From the NCBI GenBank assembly GCA_030848705.1, contig CM061241.1:80113178-80177177 (forward strand): 64,000 nt of DNA. Reading direction: 5' to 3'. This document shows positions 1-12,893 of this stretch, piece by piece (positions within the stretch are counted from its first letter, which is position 1; every line of letters begins with the position of its first letter). The position numbers were made by a program, and so were the translations under genes. The notes under the pieces were generated by a model. The model saw nothing but the letters and a program-made list of their open reading frames with translations, was not told the origin of the DNA and searched no databases. Source of the stretch: Heracleum sosnowskyi (lineage: Eukaryota; Streptophyta; Magnoliopsida; Apiales; Apiaceae).

Positions 1-300
1 AGGAAACCCTTCAATGTACCATCGACACATTTACTTTTTGTTGATTAATTAATCCTGCCACACTATCTTAAAACTGTAATAGTTGTATCCGAAATGAGTA
101 AATGAGTTGCTCTTACTAGACTTCCCTGATAAAAGGAACCTTAAATCTTTTTTTCCATTCCTGTCTCAATAATTAAATAATAATGATCAAATTTGAAGAG
201 TTTAAGTAGAAAGAGAAAATATTTTTGCCAATATTATGTGAGAATTTGTAGTAATTTGTTTATAGCAGATTAGTGATGTGTCCCTCTTCTTGCTTCTCAG

Positions 301-3300
301 TTGATAGAACAGGAGGCACTTGAAATTAAAAACAAGTTTGCCTCTCCGCGGAGATCAACCTTGGAGGATACTGAAAGTGGGTTACTTGAAGAGATAGATG
401 TTATCCCAAATGAAGAAATGCTATTGGTACTTTCTTTTCCTATGCTATGCAATTTACCGAATGTACCAAATGTTTTTTTTTCCTTCATTCTAATTCCAGA
501 TATTTATTAATAATTGTAGGCACTTAGTGAGAAAGGTTATGTTAAGCGAATGAGACCTGACACCTTCAACCTTCAAAATCGTGGAACAATTGGGAAGTCT
601 GTTGGAAAATTAAGGGTAAATGACATGATGTCGGACTTCCTCGTGTGTCATGCCCATGATCATGTCTTATATTTCAGGTACTTTCAAAATGACGCTACTT
701 CTAGTTACAAAAATATTCTTTTGGCTTGCATGCCTTTTTCTTTCCCAGTGAATGTGGGTGCATTTTCTTGGACAATTTTTGATAAGAATAATATGATTAT
801 CCATGAATTGCTTGCTTTTTAAATTTTTCCCGGGAATCACAAACTACGAAAATTAGATGGAGAAAGCTTATTTAGAAAGAAATTTACACAGATCTCTCAT
901 CTGTCGGAAAGTGAAGTGTCTAGATTTCGAACAAGTCTTTGCCTAGTAAATTTGAAACATAATACATCTGCACAAAAGGCTGTCATGTTTGATACTTTTA
1001 AATATAAGAAGTTTTAGTGCAAATTGCAAAACGGATATGCTAAGAAGCTACAAATTATTGTTTTTTTAATGGTAAATCTTGGTTATAGATTTTGTCTGTA
1101 CAATCTCATGCCTGTTTGGCTCCCGAGACAAGCTCACAGACCGTTACAAACATGATAGTTTATGTATGTGCCCCCACTTTATTGTAGATACACGTAAGCT
1201 GGTTAGTGACATGATAGCAAGATACTGTGGAAATTTCAGGTAGAACTAATTTAGCATATAAGACACTTGATATCATTTCATCTAAAGAAATAGATAAAGA
1301 TACTGCTAACTTAGGAAGGATTTACATTTTTGTAAATGATTGGATGGATGATGGTATGCAAATGAATAGATCTGTAGCTACTCATTATAAGATCCTAAGA
1401 AACATATACTTTCTAAAGCTTGGGGACTCGAAAGATTAAATTGAACCCATTGGCTGCCTATAAAAATCTGACTCCTTGTTTTTTCTATTAGACTTCATGC
1501 AGCTTCCCGTGACCTTTATAGTCAAGCACGGTCATCTAATACAGTGATTTGGTTCTAGAGAGTTACCTGAGTATCATTGTTACGGTGACTCTATGCAGGT
1601 TGCAAGAGCAATAAAGCATAACTTAAATGCAGCTGTTTACATACCATTTCCGTGTTTTTCCTAGCATAAGGCTGCTTTAGATTTTAAATCCGTTTGCATC
1701 CCACTCTTTGGTTGCGATTACTAATCATGCTGCCAACTTTTTCTCGGAACACTAAAATACCGAGTATTAAAATGTCACGATCTCCACTCGTGAAATCCCC
1801 ACACTGAAATTAATATTTTGTATTCACAACTCTTTCAGATTTTGGGTGAGAAGCATCTCAACTTTGATATGCCGTTTTGATTCTATACCATCTCAAGTCA
1901 TATGTATTTGTTAGTGAAGGACGTACAGCACGTACTCTCGCTCTTTCAGATACCACTTAAAATTGATTTCCATGACATTATAGTTTTGAGTCAACACTCA
2001 ATTTAAGAATTACCAAATTTATATAGCCTATAGTTTTTGGTAATATGACTTGATGGTATCCATTTAATAGAAGTTTCTTTGTGCTACATACATCATGGAA
2101 TAATTTTCTCTATTTCTGATGACTAAAATATCTTCTTTTGCAGTGATCGAGGCATAGTCTACTCAGCTCGTGCTTATAAAATTCCAGAATGTACACGTGC
2201 TGCAGCTGGAACTCCCTTAATTCATGTAAGACATTAAACTCTTCACACATTAATGTTAAAGCTATCATTCCGGTGATGCTAAATAGTCGTCATGCTGCAT
2301 TCAGATGTTGTCCTTATCCACTGGAGAGAGGATTACTTCGATTATTCCTGTGAGTCAATTTGCCGAAGATCAATATCTTCTTATGCTTACTGTGAATGGC
2401 TACATCAAAAAGGTTTCTTTGAGTTATTTCTCCTCCATCAGGTCAACAGGAATCATAGCAATTCAGCTGGTTAGTCATTTAATACTATCTCTTCTATATT
2501 GATGCTTTAAGCTTGAAATATACCTCTTTCTCATGTGTTTATCTGAACAGGTTCCAGGTGATGAACTGAAATGGGTACGTCTCTGCACAAATGAGGACCT
2601 TGTGGCCATGGCTTCACAAAATGGGATGGTTATCTTAGGTTCTTGTGAGATTGTAAGTTCTTACTATCCTAAGCATTTCAATTACAGTCTTTTTCGAATG
2701 ATCTAAGCATGATATATGCAAGGCAAAACCGATATTTCTAAGCAATGTTAGTAGAACAAAAGAGGTCAGAAATTAGAATTATAATTAGTAGTAAATGGAT
2801 ACTGGAACCGCTGTATGCACTGAGTTAACAGATGAATGTCTTATGGCCATGTGTACCTTCATCTACCTTGCAATGAATAGTAGTCCTGATGAACATTTAG
2901 GAAGATACTCCTAAAAGAGCATATGTTAGTGGTAGTTTTGTGCAGATTTATTAGCCAACAAAATGGACTTTGAGTTTTCACAGAAATCAGAGTATGATTC
3001 TTTTTTGTGGATTCAACAATGATGCGAGTCAATTAGATGGGGTGATTGTAACATCCACATCAATAAGTTGGTTAAGTTCGAATGTCTCTAAAAGGTGTAC
3101 AAAAGTTGCTAGCTCTTGGATCGGCTTGTGGGTTGTTGAACGATCCTATACACGTTAGGCTTGTGGGCTCGGGGAGTTACACTATTCAATTGTCATTTTG
3201 GTTTATCTGTTCAAATACTAAACAGTAGATTATGATTTCTTGCTATTATTCAGCAAAACCTTTTGATGAGCTGTCTCACATTTGCCCACTTTTTGTATTT

Positions 3301-4319
3301 AAAGATTGTATTTTCATCTTACTTCTGCTGTGAATATATCTTCTCAGATGCGAGCATTGAGTAGAAATACTCGAGGGCAGGTTGCCATGAGACTAAAGAA
3401 AGGAGATAAAATGGCAAGCATGGACATAATTCCAGCTGCTATGCGAAAAGACCTGGAAAGCAAAACTGAAGCTCTCAGCGAGTAATTTCTCTACGGTTCT
3501 GTTTATGCAGTCATGTGTGTGTGTGTGTGACTGTGTATTTCACCTATCACTGAATTTGATATCTACTTTGGATTGCTACTTTGATGAACATATTAGTTAT
3601 GACACATGAGCTCACCACTTAAGGAGAAAGTTATCTTTACCTTTATACATGGGTGTGGGTATGTACTCTGGATTGCTACTAAAATTGTTTGATGAAAATA
3701 GTAATTATGAGTTTATGACACATGAGCTCATCAGTTGAGGAGAAAGTGACCTTTCTACTTGGGTGTGTGTGACATTCTGGACGAACCCTTATCTACCTCA
3801 GTAAAGAGGATTCTAGATTTTAATATGCCTATATCTTTTATCTGCAAGGATGCATTTAGTCCCTTAAAAAATGAGCGGAATTAATCCAACACTTCTTAGT
3901 TCATTTGTAGGTGACTTTAATTCCATGCCCTCCTTTTAATTGTTATTCCTCCACAAAATGAACTGAATATCTAATGACCTTTATTCTATGGGATAATTTA
4001 TATGTTGAGGTTAAATACTTATTGTAGTGTAGAATCTAAAGAGATATGCTTATTCCCCGAATCAGTTTTGTGAATGGGAAACTATAATGGATAGATTCAA
4101 GTACTCCTCGCTGCACCATCTTCTCATGTGGCCTTTTAGGTTTTACTGCTGTTCTGCAGAACTTGCAGTATTTGTAGTTAATAAAAATTAGTTTTCAAGT
4201 ACTTTTTGTTATTTTGGTAATATACATTTTCAGTGTAAATCTAATTAACACATATTTTAGCGCATGCATGATACAACATTGAGCAAAGTGTAGGCACAAT
4301 TTTTCTGATCTTTGCCTTC

Positions 4320-4405
<86 letters not shown>

Positions 4406-5440
4406 CATATAGTACTTTTATAAATTTGTCTTTTGGTTATGTCTTCGTTCTATATAAATAATGTCCTTGTTTCGATGTGTCTTGCATCAGCAGTTATGTT
4501 TTGCAATATTTCATTTTAAACTCTCATATGAATTTCACTGTATTGCATATTTTCTGATGTAATTCTACCTAATTCAAGCAGTGGTAAGCGTGCCAGTGGA
4601 CCAATGTTATTGTTTATATCAGAGAGTGGAATTGGGAAGCGAGTTCCTCTCAGCAGCTTTCGTCTTTCACCTTTGAACAGAATTGGTTTGATAGGTTTTA
4701 AGGTATATTAAATATATCCCCATGTGGCCATGTTAATATATGTGGTTTGACTGGTTACCCTTCAACATTTGCTTACCTAATACTAACTCTCTGATGTATA
4801 TGTGTAGTTCTCAAGTGAAGATCAGCTTGCAGCCGTTTTTGTAGTTGGATCTTCAGTGACAGGTACTGTTGTGTTTTTATAGTCCCTTTCTAGGTGTTGT
4901 GGGGATGTTTTGATCACTGATTCTTCTTCTGCTGCGGAATGCTGATTACAGAGGACGGCGAAAGCGATGAACAAGTTGTTCTTGTGAGCCAGGCTGGGAC
5001 TGTTAATCGAATTAAAGTTAGAGATATATCTATACAGTCCCGCTACGCAAGGTATACATCAGTACTTTATTTGTTTTTTTAGATTTGCTTTTGCTTTCTT
5101 TGTTTTGGATGCCACCATTATGGAGAGACGTAGGAGTACTTAAACATCGGATGCATCTATTATCATAATGAGTACATAATTAGGATTCAGGAAGAATCTA
5201 GAGAAATCTGGATTGGCAACCTGCATTTAATTTGAAGTTTCATGATTGCAATCCAGAAAATTACTAACCAACTTTAGACAAGTAGCATTTACCTAGCTTA
5301 CATTGATATACAATCTCAGGGGAGTGATTTTGATGAGACTGGAGCATGCGGGAAAAATTCAATCGGCGTCGTTGATATCAGCAGGGGAACCTGGGCTTGA
5401 GGACTCTGATACTGAGGAAGTAGATGCTGTCTCTCTCTAG
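301..5440 (+). CDS. GYRA: DNA gyrase subunit A, organellar (C-terminal exons; 5' part outside window)
   Basis: The last ten exons of plant GYRA, the nucleus-encoded gyrase A subunit imported into chloroplast and mitochondrion, where with GYRB it supercoils organelle DNA. Exons by GT-AG borders with consistent phase: 301-426, 520-677, 2144-2225, 2305-2469, 2551-2652, 3348-3481, 4582-4702, 4808-4862, 4952-5051, 5320-5440, giving 387 residues and a TAG stop. The part present starts LIEQEALEIK (end of the breakage-reunion/coiled-coil region) and then gives the six-bladed C-terminal beta-propeller. A GyrA-box-like QNRGTIG lies at 574-594. Blade repeats include LLMLTVNGYIKKV, ENGxGKRVPLSSFR-like and VVLVSQAGTVNRIKV. 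The tail ends EEVDAVSL, as in plant GYRA proteins I know. The catalytic tyrosine and transit peptide lie upstream of the window. Bases 1-300 read as intron. Confidence 0.95.
4322..4405. repeat. (TC)n followed by (AT)n microsatellite in GYRA intron
   Basis: About 30 TC dinucleotides run directly into about 10 AT dinucleotides inside the intron between exons 3348-3481 and 4582-4702. A polypyrimidine run this long within an intron is likely length-polymorphic. Confidence 0.9.
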
Positions 5441-5915
5441 GGATTTTTGTGTCGTACAGGGATATGCTTGCAGTAATAGAATGTGTAGATTCTCTTATGC
5501 TTAGAGCTGTTATTCTGAACATCTTATGGGTTTTGTATATGTGCATTGTTGGTAGTTGTAAAGTGCTTTCATCAAATTGTGCAGCACTTTATTTATAAAT
5601 TTTGTAATTTGCTCATATTAGGTAGTCAGAAATTGCACATACAAATTCACGGGACACTGAATTTAGTAATGTTTAATCATAATAGATAAGTATCTATTGC
5701 AAATTTACTTGGTGATAAATAACGCAGTTGTAATTTCAGATTTGACAGGCGCTTGCAGTTAAAAACTTGTGTATATTAGTTAACCATTTTCAAGTAGATT
5801 TTAAATAAAAGAGAGTTGGAAACCTATTAATACAATTAAATACAAACGAGTTAAATAAGACAAAGAAAGTGCTCAGGGCTCTTACTACTGTTAGTAAATG
5901 AGTAAATCTTGGTAT

Positions 5916-6126
5916 CATTACAAAAAATCACTACAAAAGTCACTATTACTTTTATTTTAGAAACCTTTTTAAGTTATGTGTATTTCATTAATCACTATTC
6001 TTATTTTGGTAATCATAGTGGTACACATATTTTAGAAGTTATGTGTATGTCTCAATATAATAATAGTAACTACCATTGTAAGGTAGTTAATAATTCCTAA
6101 AATAACAGTAGTGATTTTTTGTAGTG
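5916..6126. mobile_element. CACTA-like MITE (~211 bp)
   Basis: Terminal inverted repeats are CATTACAAAAAATCACTAC at 5916-5934 and GTAGTGATTTTTTGTAGTG at 6108-6126. The CACTA(C)-type end motif suggests a non-autonomous En/Spm relative. No coding capacity. I cannot assign a clean 3-bp target duplication because the right flank is itself a duplicate of the left flank and left end. Confidence 0.6.
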
Positions 6127-6127
6127 A

Positions 6128-6217
6128 TGTAAATGAGTAAATCTTGGCATCATTACAAAAAATCACTACAAAAGTCACTACTACTTTTATTTTAGAAACC
6201 TTTTTAAGTTATGTGTG
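6128..6217. repeat. Duplicated copy of MITE left end plus its flank
   Basis: This segment repeats 5893-5980 almost exactly: the same GTAAATGAGTAAATCTTGG flank followed by the MITE left end. It directly abuts the right end of the MITE, so the array is flank-MITE-flank-MITE left half. This points to an abortive transposition or replication-slippage event. Confidence 0.7.
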
Positions 6218-7836
6218 GAATGCATATTTTCTGATTCAATTTATGTCACGCAGGTGTGCTCCTGTAGTTCTGCTACTTCGTATCCAGTGTGGATGATGAA
6301 ATTAACTTTGATTAATAAGCTCACAACTAAATTTGTTTATTTAATATCTAATTAAACTAAAATGCAATAGATCTTCAACATTTAGTGTATTTTTCAAATT
6401 ACAAGCAATTAGACACATATTTATGATGTCATACTGTTTTAAACTGTATCCGCATCTCAGTAATTAATAAATACGCATGGTATTATTGAGTTGGAGTTTA
6501 GTCGACTTGCTGAAACTTTCAAAAATTAAATAATAAATATACACATTTAAATTATTTTATTTTTTATCGGATGGCTTGTAAATTTTGAAACGGTAGGAAG
6601 ACGGTCATTCTTCAAGAGAGAACCATCTTTATATAGTCTCATACCACACAATTCATTTTATGATTGAATGCGTTATTATTGTTTCACAAAATATAAATTC
6701 CGATTCTCATATAAAATATTACGATATTTATATTTTATAAAAAATATATCACTTAAAACTTCAATAAAAAGTTTGATTTTAAATTTGATTCTATAGTAGA
6801 ACGTCCTTTTTGGATAATTTTGATTCTGTTGTAGAATCATGACAAAATATTTCATAATTTTCAATGACTTTTGAAAGAAAAAAATTGTAAGATTTCATTT
6901 TTGATTTATTAAATTAAAGTTTGTAATTATATTTAATTAAAAATATGATAAATATATGTATTTTTATAATGGAGTGCTACGGAACTCTATACAAAAGAGT
7001 GCTATAGAAGACCATCATAACTATGATTATAACGAAAATTTCACGTGTACATAACAAGCAAACTGTTCGTGAATTTGAGTATGAACGAGTTGTTTGCTAT
7101 CGAAATCAATGAACTAAATACATGATACATTCAACCAGATAAAATGAGGGTTAAACTACAGTGGATATATCTCTATACTGGACTATTACGAACCCTACCT
7201 AGGTGGGTGCCCTCCATGGGAGCTTAAAGGTAAATAAACTGAAAATTCTTTTAATAAATACTTGAAAAATATATAGGCAGAATATTATATTGGACTTCAA
7301 TTTTGAGGTCAAAAGAAAACAATATCAAATTGCTTAAAATCCATTTACCAAAAATAAATCTCATTCGGTAGGAAGATCTGTAAAATTACAAATAAAATGT
7401 AATTCACGCTTGGCCAAAAACAAATTGCAGCTCACCCTTGAATAATATTGTTGCTAATGGACATACGACAGACAATGGTTGTAGGATTGCCAAGAAATTC
7501 TTAGATTTCCTCTGGAAGCAGATGATTAGTTAGCTGCTTCTCTCGTTCCAATGGTTCACAGATTCAAATGCAATACCTATTAAAAATTTGTAGCCCTGCG
7601 TTCTAGAGTTGCATAACGCATTCTATGTTTGGGAAAATTAATACTTTAGATTGGGCATTACATTCCAATTTGTGGACATCACCTTGGATAAAACCCCTGC
7701 TGAAATGATGATTGACAACTCTAATTTCCTAACCAGTTATGTAAATATTAAGATCATTCAATACACTTTCTTGAATTGATCAACACAATACTCTGATCAA
7801 CTCTCATTTCTAAGTTTGATGCAATTAAATCGAATT

Positions 7837-10800
7837 TCATTCTTCTGCTTCAATGGCTGCAATCTCATACCTGATTTCTTCAAGGTGTTCATTGATAGTA
7901 GTTACAGCATCCTGCACACCGTTGATTGCACCCTTAAGAGTACTATCATATTCTGCATCTGCTTCTGCATCTTCGGTTCCAGCAGCTTCAGTTATCTCAT
8001 GGACATGGACACACTCATGCTGCATTGGCTCCTTGAACTTGCAGTTCTCATGGCTCACCAGACGTTCTGAAGGACGACCAGCCTTCTTTAAGACCTGTAT
8101 AGTGGCTGTCTAAAAACAAGTGAATGTATCAGACAAAGGATGCATGCGACATTCTGTATAATATGAAAGATAGGAACATTTTTACAAGCAGAAGTGTGCA
8201 GGTAAAAGTTATTCAAGTAGACAGTGTCCAAGACATATGGGACTTTAGATGGTTTAGGCAGTTAATAATTTCATATATCCCCTACTTACAATTACAAAAC
8301 TTATATCAATTAAAAGTTCAATTAAATATAAAATAAATAACAATAAGCTATAATGAGTAATTAGCACTTTGCACCCATTATCTTTAGTCAGTTTTTCGAT
8401 TTCGTCTCACATTTTAAATTGAGGCAAAGTGCATCCCACAACTTAAATTTTTAATCACTTTGTAACCCTTTGACCAACTATCGTTAATTTTATAACATTC
8501 AACGTTAATTTGTAAGGGTAGTATTGAAAATACACATCTAAATTGCTATAATATTAATAATGTGTAAGTATTTCAGCTGTATATTCTCTACTTTATACAT
8601 CTTTTTCTTAAGTTTATTCCAAATCTGTAGTATGTGAAGTACTACTGTGGAGCCATGGCGCTGCAGCAAATGGCCACAAATACAAACAAATACCAGACTT
8701 ATATTTATATACAAATCAACCCAAAAATCACCACAACTCGCCGAAAAATCTGATTATGGTGTTGCTTGATGTCGCCGGAAAACCTGTTGGTGACGTTGCT
8801 TGATGTCACCACAACACACAAGTTCATTATCATCGCAGCAAATCATACAGTTCACATGTATGCACCCTAATGCCATTTTAATTATCCATAAACATAATTA
8901 AAAATAAAATTGATTATAAATATGTAATAATAAAAAATAAACAGTTTCAACTTTGTATCTTCATAAATCAATTCATCAACAACAATTTTTTCGTTCCCAA
9001 TTCAGTAAACCCAAATTGGAATAATAAAACATGGTACTTGTTTTGTAAATAAACCATGTGAATTCAAATTAGTAACTCATGGATGATCTGAGAACTTTTG
9101 ACGGAGGATTATAATGATTAAATATATATAAATGAAGGAAGGGATGGGGTTCCGGTGAACTCGGATGAATGGTATGCGTATGTGTGTTTATCTTGGGTAG
9201 AATTAATTGATGAATTGGTTGTGTAATTGGCAGAAGGGGAACAAACCGGTGGAAATAGGTGGTGTTAAGGTCAACTCTGCCATCAATTCCGGCGGGTCAT
9301 GAGAGAGAGAGGAGTGGAGAAGATAATGACGAGAGAGATTTGAGAGAGAGAGGGGATGGAGAGATTATAGTTATAAAATTATGATATTAGTTATAAATAA
9401 TTATGATACCCATTTTACCCTTCCTATTTAACATCAAACCTTAATTTTTAATGGAAAATTGTCGAAAAAGTGCAATATGAAATGAAATTTAAAGATACGG
9501 GGTGCATTTTGCCAAAATTAAAAGTTTAAGATTATATCGAAAAAGTGACTAAAGATAAGGGGTGTAAAGTGCTGTTTACTCAGCTATAAATTTGAGAATC
9601 TGCACAGGCTGAAGCCTGTAAATTTCTTATAACACCCATCTGCATAGGAATGGGTTATACAAATAAAAATAAAGCAAACATGAGGCAGTATAGAGCATAG
9701 TCAAATTACCAACAGAACTCGTAGTATCACAAGTTTGGAATATTATGATAAAATAACAAACACCACTTTATCGTGAAACACTTGAGGGCCATTGGTTGGA
9801 TCAGAATGATACAAGCTAAATGGTTAAAATACTGGATGAACGTAAATAATTTGTAATATTGCATGAACAATGATTATTTGGTATATAATTTCTGAACCAT
9901 CTTATTGATTGTAGATACCAATACTGCCCTTTATCATCAAGAATATCTACTGCATAACATGTAAAGATTGTCAAATTAATAGGAAAAGTGTACTTGATGC
10001 ACAAGGCTCGCGTATCAACAGGTCTAATCTTATCCTAATTATTAATAAAGTACAGTTTACCGTACAGTTTACCGCAATTCAAACTGTGACCAAGAGAGCA
10101 GAAAGTGTAGAATCACGATTGTCATGCCATGGAACCCCGAAATGGATCCCTCGTCGTAATTCCATCTCATTAGTGGTGGAGAAGATGAGAGGAAGGAAAG
10201 AGACTATGAAGGAATAGAAATAGAGAGAAAAAACAGGGGGAAAAAATAGATGAACAGAGATAATATTATAATATATAATAATATAAGACTAAGAAAATAG
10301 GGAAAATGAAGAAATGAGAGAAGGAAACAAATGTGAATAGAAGAAAAAGCGGTTAAGGAAAGGATGCCAGCATAGTGTGGCACAAGATCGAATTTTCTAA
10401 GATGCCTTGTTTCAGAGTTCAGATTAGCATAATGTAACAAGCATTTAGAATTAATGCAATCATGTCCATACATATCAGCTTGCCAACAATTTTGGCCTGG
10501 TACTTTAAAAATAGTAGTTAACACCAGTGGAAAGGAATAAAGAGATACCAGATTCAATTTCTGCTTTTCTTTTATTTGTACAGATCTGAGCAAGTGAGCT
10601 AAATCTTCTCGGCCGTACTCGGGACTCATAAATAGAGATTCCATTTCAAGTACCTGAGCTATTCGAGAACTCGTGTTACACATATGCCTGGGAGGCTAGT
10701 CGTGGAAGAAGATACAAATTATTTTTTTTAAAGATTAATGTTGGAACATGAAGTAACCTGTTTTGAGCAGTCATTAAATTCTACCGTGACCTCACTGCAA

Positions 10801-12355
10801 AGTTGCTGATAAGCTGCATCTGATCCTGAAGCCATGTAGTCTGCAAATCCACTGACAAGAAGTATGGACACTATCATTTAATGACCAAGTTACAGTACTA
10901 AAATTTGGAGCAGACTACTTGAAGTTAATTATAAACAAAAACAGATTGCTGAATAGTCAACCTAACAAAGTGAATCTATTTGCACCTCATCGTCTTCTTT
11001 TCCATTTCTCTCTCTGATTTTTCTCTATTCACTCGATGATAACCAATTTAAGTAGCAGTTAAGAAGAAAAAGATTAATGCAACAAGCACAAGTGAGTTGG
11101 TTCACCTCACCCTCCAAACCATCATATTAGTGCATTTAATTACTGAATAATTGTTATAATATTGATGATAAATTCGACACAAGCTATTGCTTTAGTTAAT
11201 TAATTTGGTTTGCCATCTATTCAAGGCTTTCAAGATAATCCTTTGGTCAAAGCTCCATAAAATTTGGTCACTTCGCTCGTTCAGTAGTACAATTTAAATT
11301 TGAAAACAAGCTCATAATGACATAGTCCAGAGTCCAGATACAACAAGATACTCAGCTGAGCTATATATATAAAATCTCCCACCTCATGACAACATTTTCC
11401 CTGACCTCAGCATGCTCCCAAGGAACAACTAAACCAACACACATAACAACATTGATGTAATACAAAATTTAAGCAAAACAGTACATGAACAATATGCAGA
11501 GGATTCTGGAAACTTTTAAAGTAGTATGGTATTCATTATTGTTTATTTCAATCAGTTTTCTTTATTGTTATCTTTTAAAACTTAATTTCAAACAGAAAAA
11601 CAAAGTAGGCTCAATACAAACAAAATCACCAATAATTCTAGTCCGCAATTAATTTCGAAACAAATTGGAAGACACAAAACCTAAAGTAAAAAATTCCTAA
11701 TACCCTATTTTCCTATGCCTTCACCCATCACCCACATTAATCTGGAGTAAAAATTTCCCATGCTCCCCCCCCCCCCCCCCCCCCTCATCCACATTACCTA
11801 AAGTAAAAAAATTCCAATGTCGTCCCCAACCTAAGTAAAAAAAATTCCTAATTCCCTAATTTCTGATGCCAACGCAAATCACCCACATTAACCTAAAGTA
11901 AAATATACACACTATGTTTACCAACTCAACTTCCGAACTTGCAAATCAAATCAGTAATTACCCAATAAAATAAGTGGCTCTCTGTTCCGATCATTTCAAT
12001 GGAGTTGTTTCTCTAATTCACAATCACATCAATTTTTACATCCCATTCATAAACTTTAACCCTAATTTGTTAAATTTCTACCAAAAGAGTTGCTAAAAAT
12101 CATAAAGATCGAATCTTTAATACAAGAACATAAATTAATTACCCCTATATACACACACACATACATATAATAGAAAAGATTGTACCTTTTGAGGTGGGCA
12201 TAAGCTTGGGCTCTACGCTGTTGTATGTTAATGAAATTGCGAAGTAATTTTAGGGTTTCCACAGACATGGGTTCTGATGATGATGAGATCTTCACCACCC
12301 TCTCAAAATCTTCCATGCGCAACAAGTTTGCTCTGTTCTCTTCTTTAGAGTGCAA
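7837..12355 (-). CDS. REX1-B (Required for excision 1-B) domain protein
   Basis: Four exons: 12186-12316 (or from 12355), 10758-10851, 10549-10653, 7837-8109, all GT-AG with phases that fit. The product is 200 residues from the ATG at 12316, or 213 from the in-frame ATG at 12355. It begins MEDFERVVKI and continues LRNFINIQQRRAQAYAHLK. The third exon encodes DLAHLLRSVQIKEKQKLNL and the fourth TATIQVLKKAGRPSE. This pattern matches the REX1-B family as I recall it (Chlamydomonas Rex1, human REX1BD), linked to DNA repair. The C-terminal ~60 residues are acidic and probably helical. The large introns hold a MULE-type MITE (8355-9581) and a 20-C tract. A Copia 3' LTR lies about 140-180 bp upstream. 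Structure confidence is high; the family name is from memory. Confidence 0.78.
8355..9581. mobile_element. Non-autonomous MULE (1.23 kb) in intron 3 of the REX1-B gene
   Basis: Inverted ends start GAGTAATTAGCACTTTGCAC (left) and, read inward from the right, GAGTAAACAGCACTTTACAC. Imperfect inverted similarity extends about 170 bp inward. It is flanked by AGCTATAAT (8346-8354) and AGCTATAAA (9582-9590), a 9-bp target duplication with one mismatch, which is the Mutator signature. No transposase is present. The interior includes GA-rich stretches near 9300-9360. Confidence 0.75.
11765..11784. repeat. Poly(C) tract, 20 nt, in intron 1 of the REX1-B gene
   Basis: An uninterrupted run of 20 C. On the transcribed (minus) strand it is a G20 run. 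Around it (about 11690-11910) a degenerate segment containing CCTAAAGTAAAAAAATTCC recurs several times. The exact run length may be unreliable in an assembly. Confidence 0.9.
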
Positions 12356-12498
12356 AACAAAACAATTATATTTATCAAAAATAACAAGATATTTATTAGG
12401 CCATTTTTCTACACAAGTTATTTAAAAAATTTCAATTTTAATAATTCGGACACTTCGACTGGAAATATAAACTGTAATGTAAGTGAAAATGTTTAAAT

Positions 12499-12760
12499 CG
12501 TTATAAAACAAGTAAATATAATAATAAAACTTGCAAAGAAATGATGAGCGAGAGAGAGTTAATACTATTATTTCTACTCAATTGGCTCAAGTCACTAAAC
12601 ATTCAAGTATAATAAGGGGTTTATTTATAGTTGATTTTTCACGGCCCGAGTATATCTTACACATTAAGTAAATATTGAGAAGTGTGCAAGACTTAATTTG
12701 TAAGCTTGCATTGGAACCCGTGTCATCAAATCTTATTTGACAATCATCTATAATATAACA
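12499..12760 (-). repeat. 3' LTR of the 12.5-18.2 kb Copia element
   Basis: 262 bp, nearly identical to 17909-18168. The outer base is C where the other LTR has T, so the canonical TG start is mutated to CG. It lies about 143 bp upstream of the longer REX1-B ORF start and 182 bp from the shorter one, in the same transcriptional orientation. Confidence 0.93.
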
Positions 12761-12893
12761 CTCCCCCTTGATTGTCAAATATGTGCCAATCACAGAGATT
12801 TACTGCCTCGTTAAAACCTTGCAAGGAAAAACTCAGTGGGATAAAAACCTTGACGAAGGAAAAAGAGTACAGTCTCCCCCTGAATAAAATGTC

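Larger units (their letters stand above)
5441..7836. other. Intergenic tail-to-tail spacer between GYRA and REX1-B gene
   Basis: AT-rich DNA holding the GYRA 3' UTR, a CACTA-like MITE at 5916-6126 with a partial duplicate after it, and the 3' UTR of the minus-strand REX1-B gene. Outside these I see no supported gene; the short open frames at 5909-6100 and 6676-6864 look random. Confidence 0.7.

Noticed and set aside
10204..10683. 159-aa minus frame at REX1-B exon 3
   Set aside because: Only the exon 3 part (10549-10653) is coding; the rest is intron read-through past a good GT donor.
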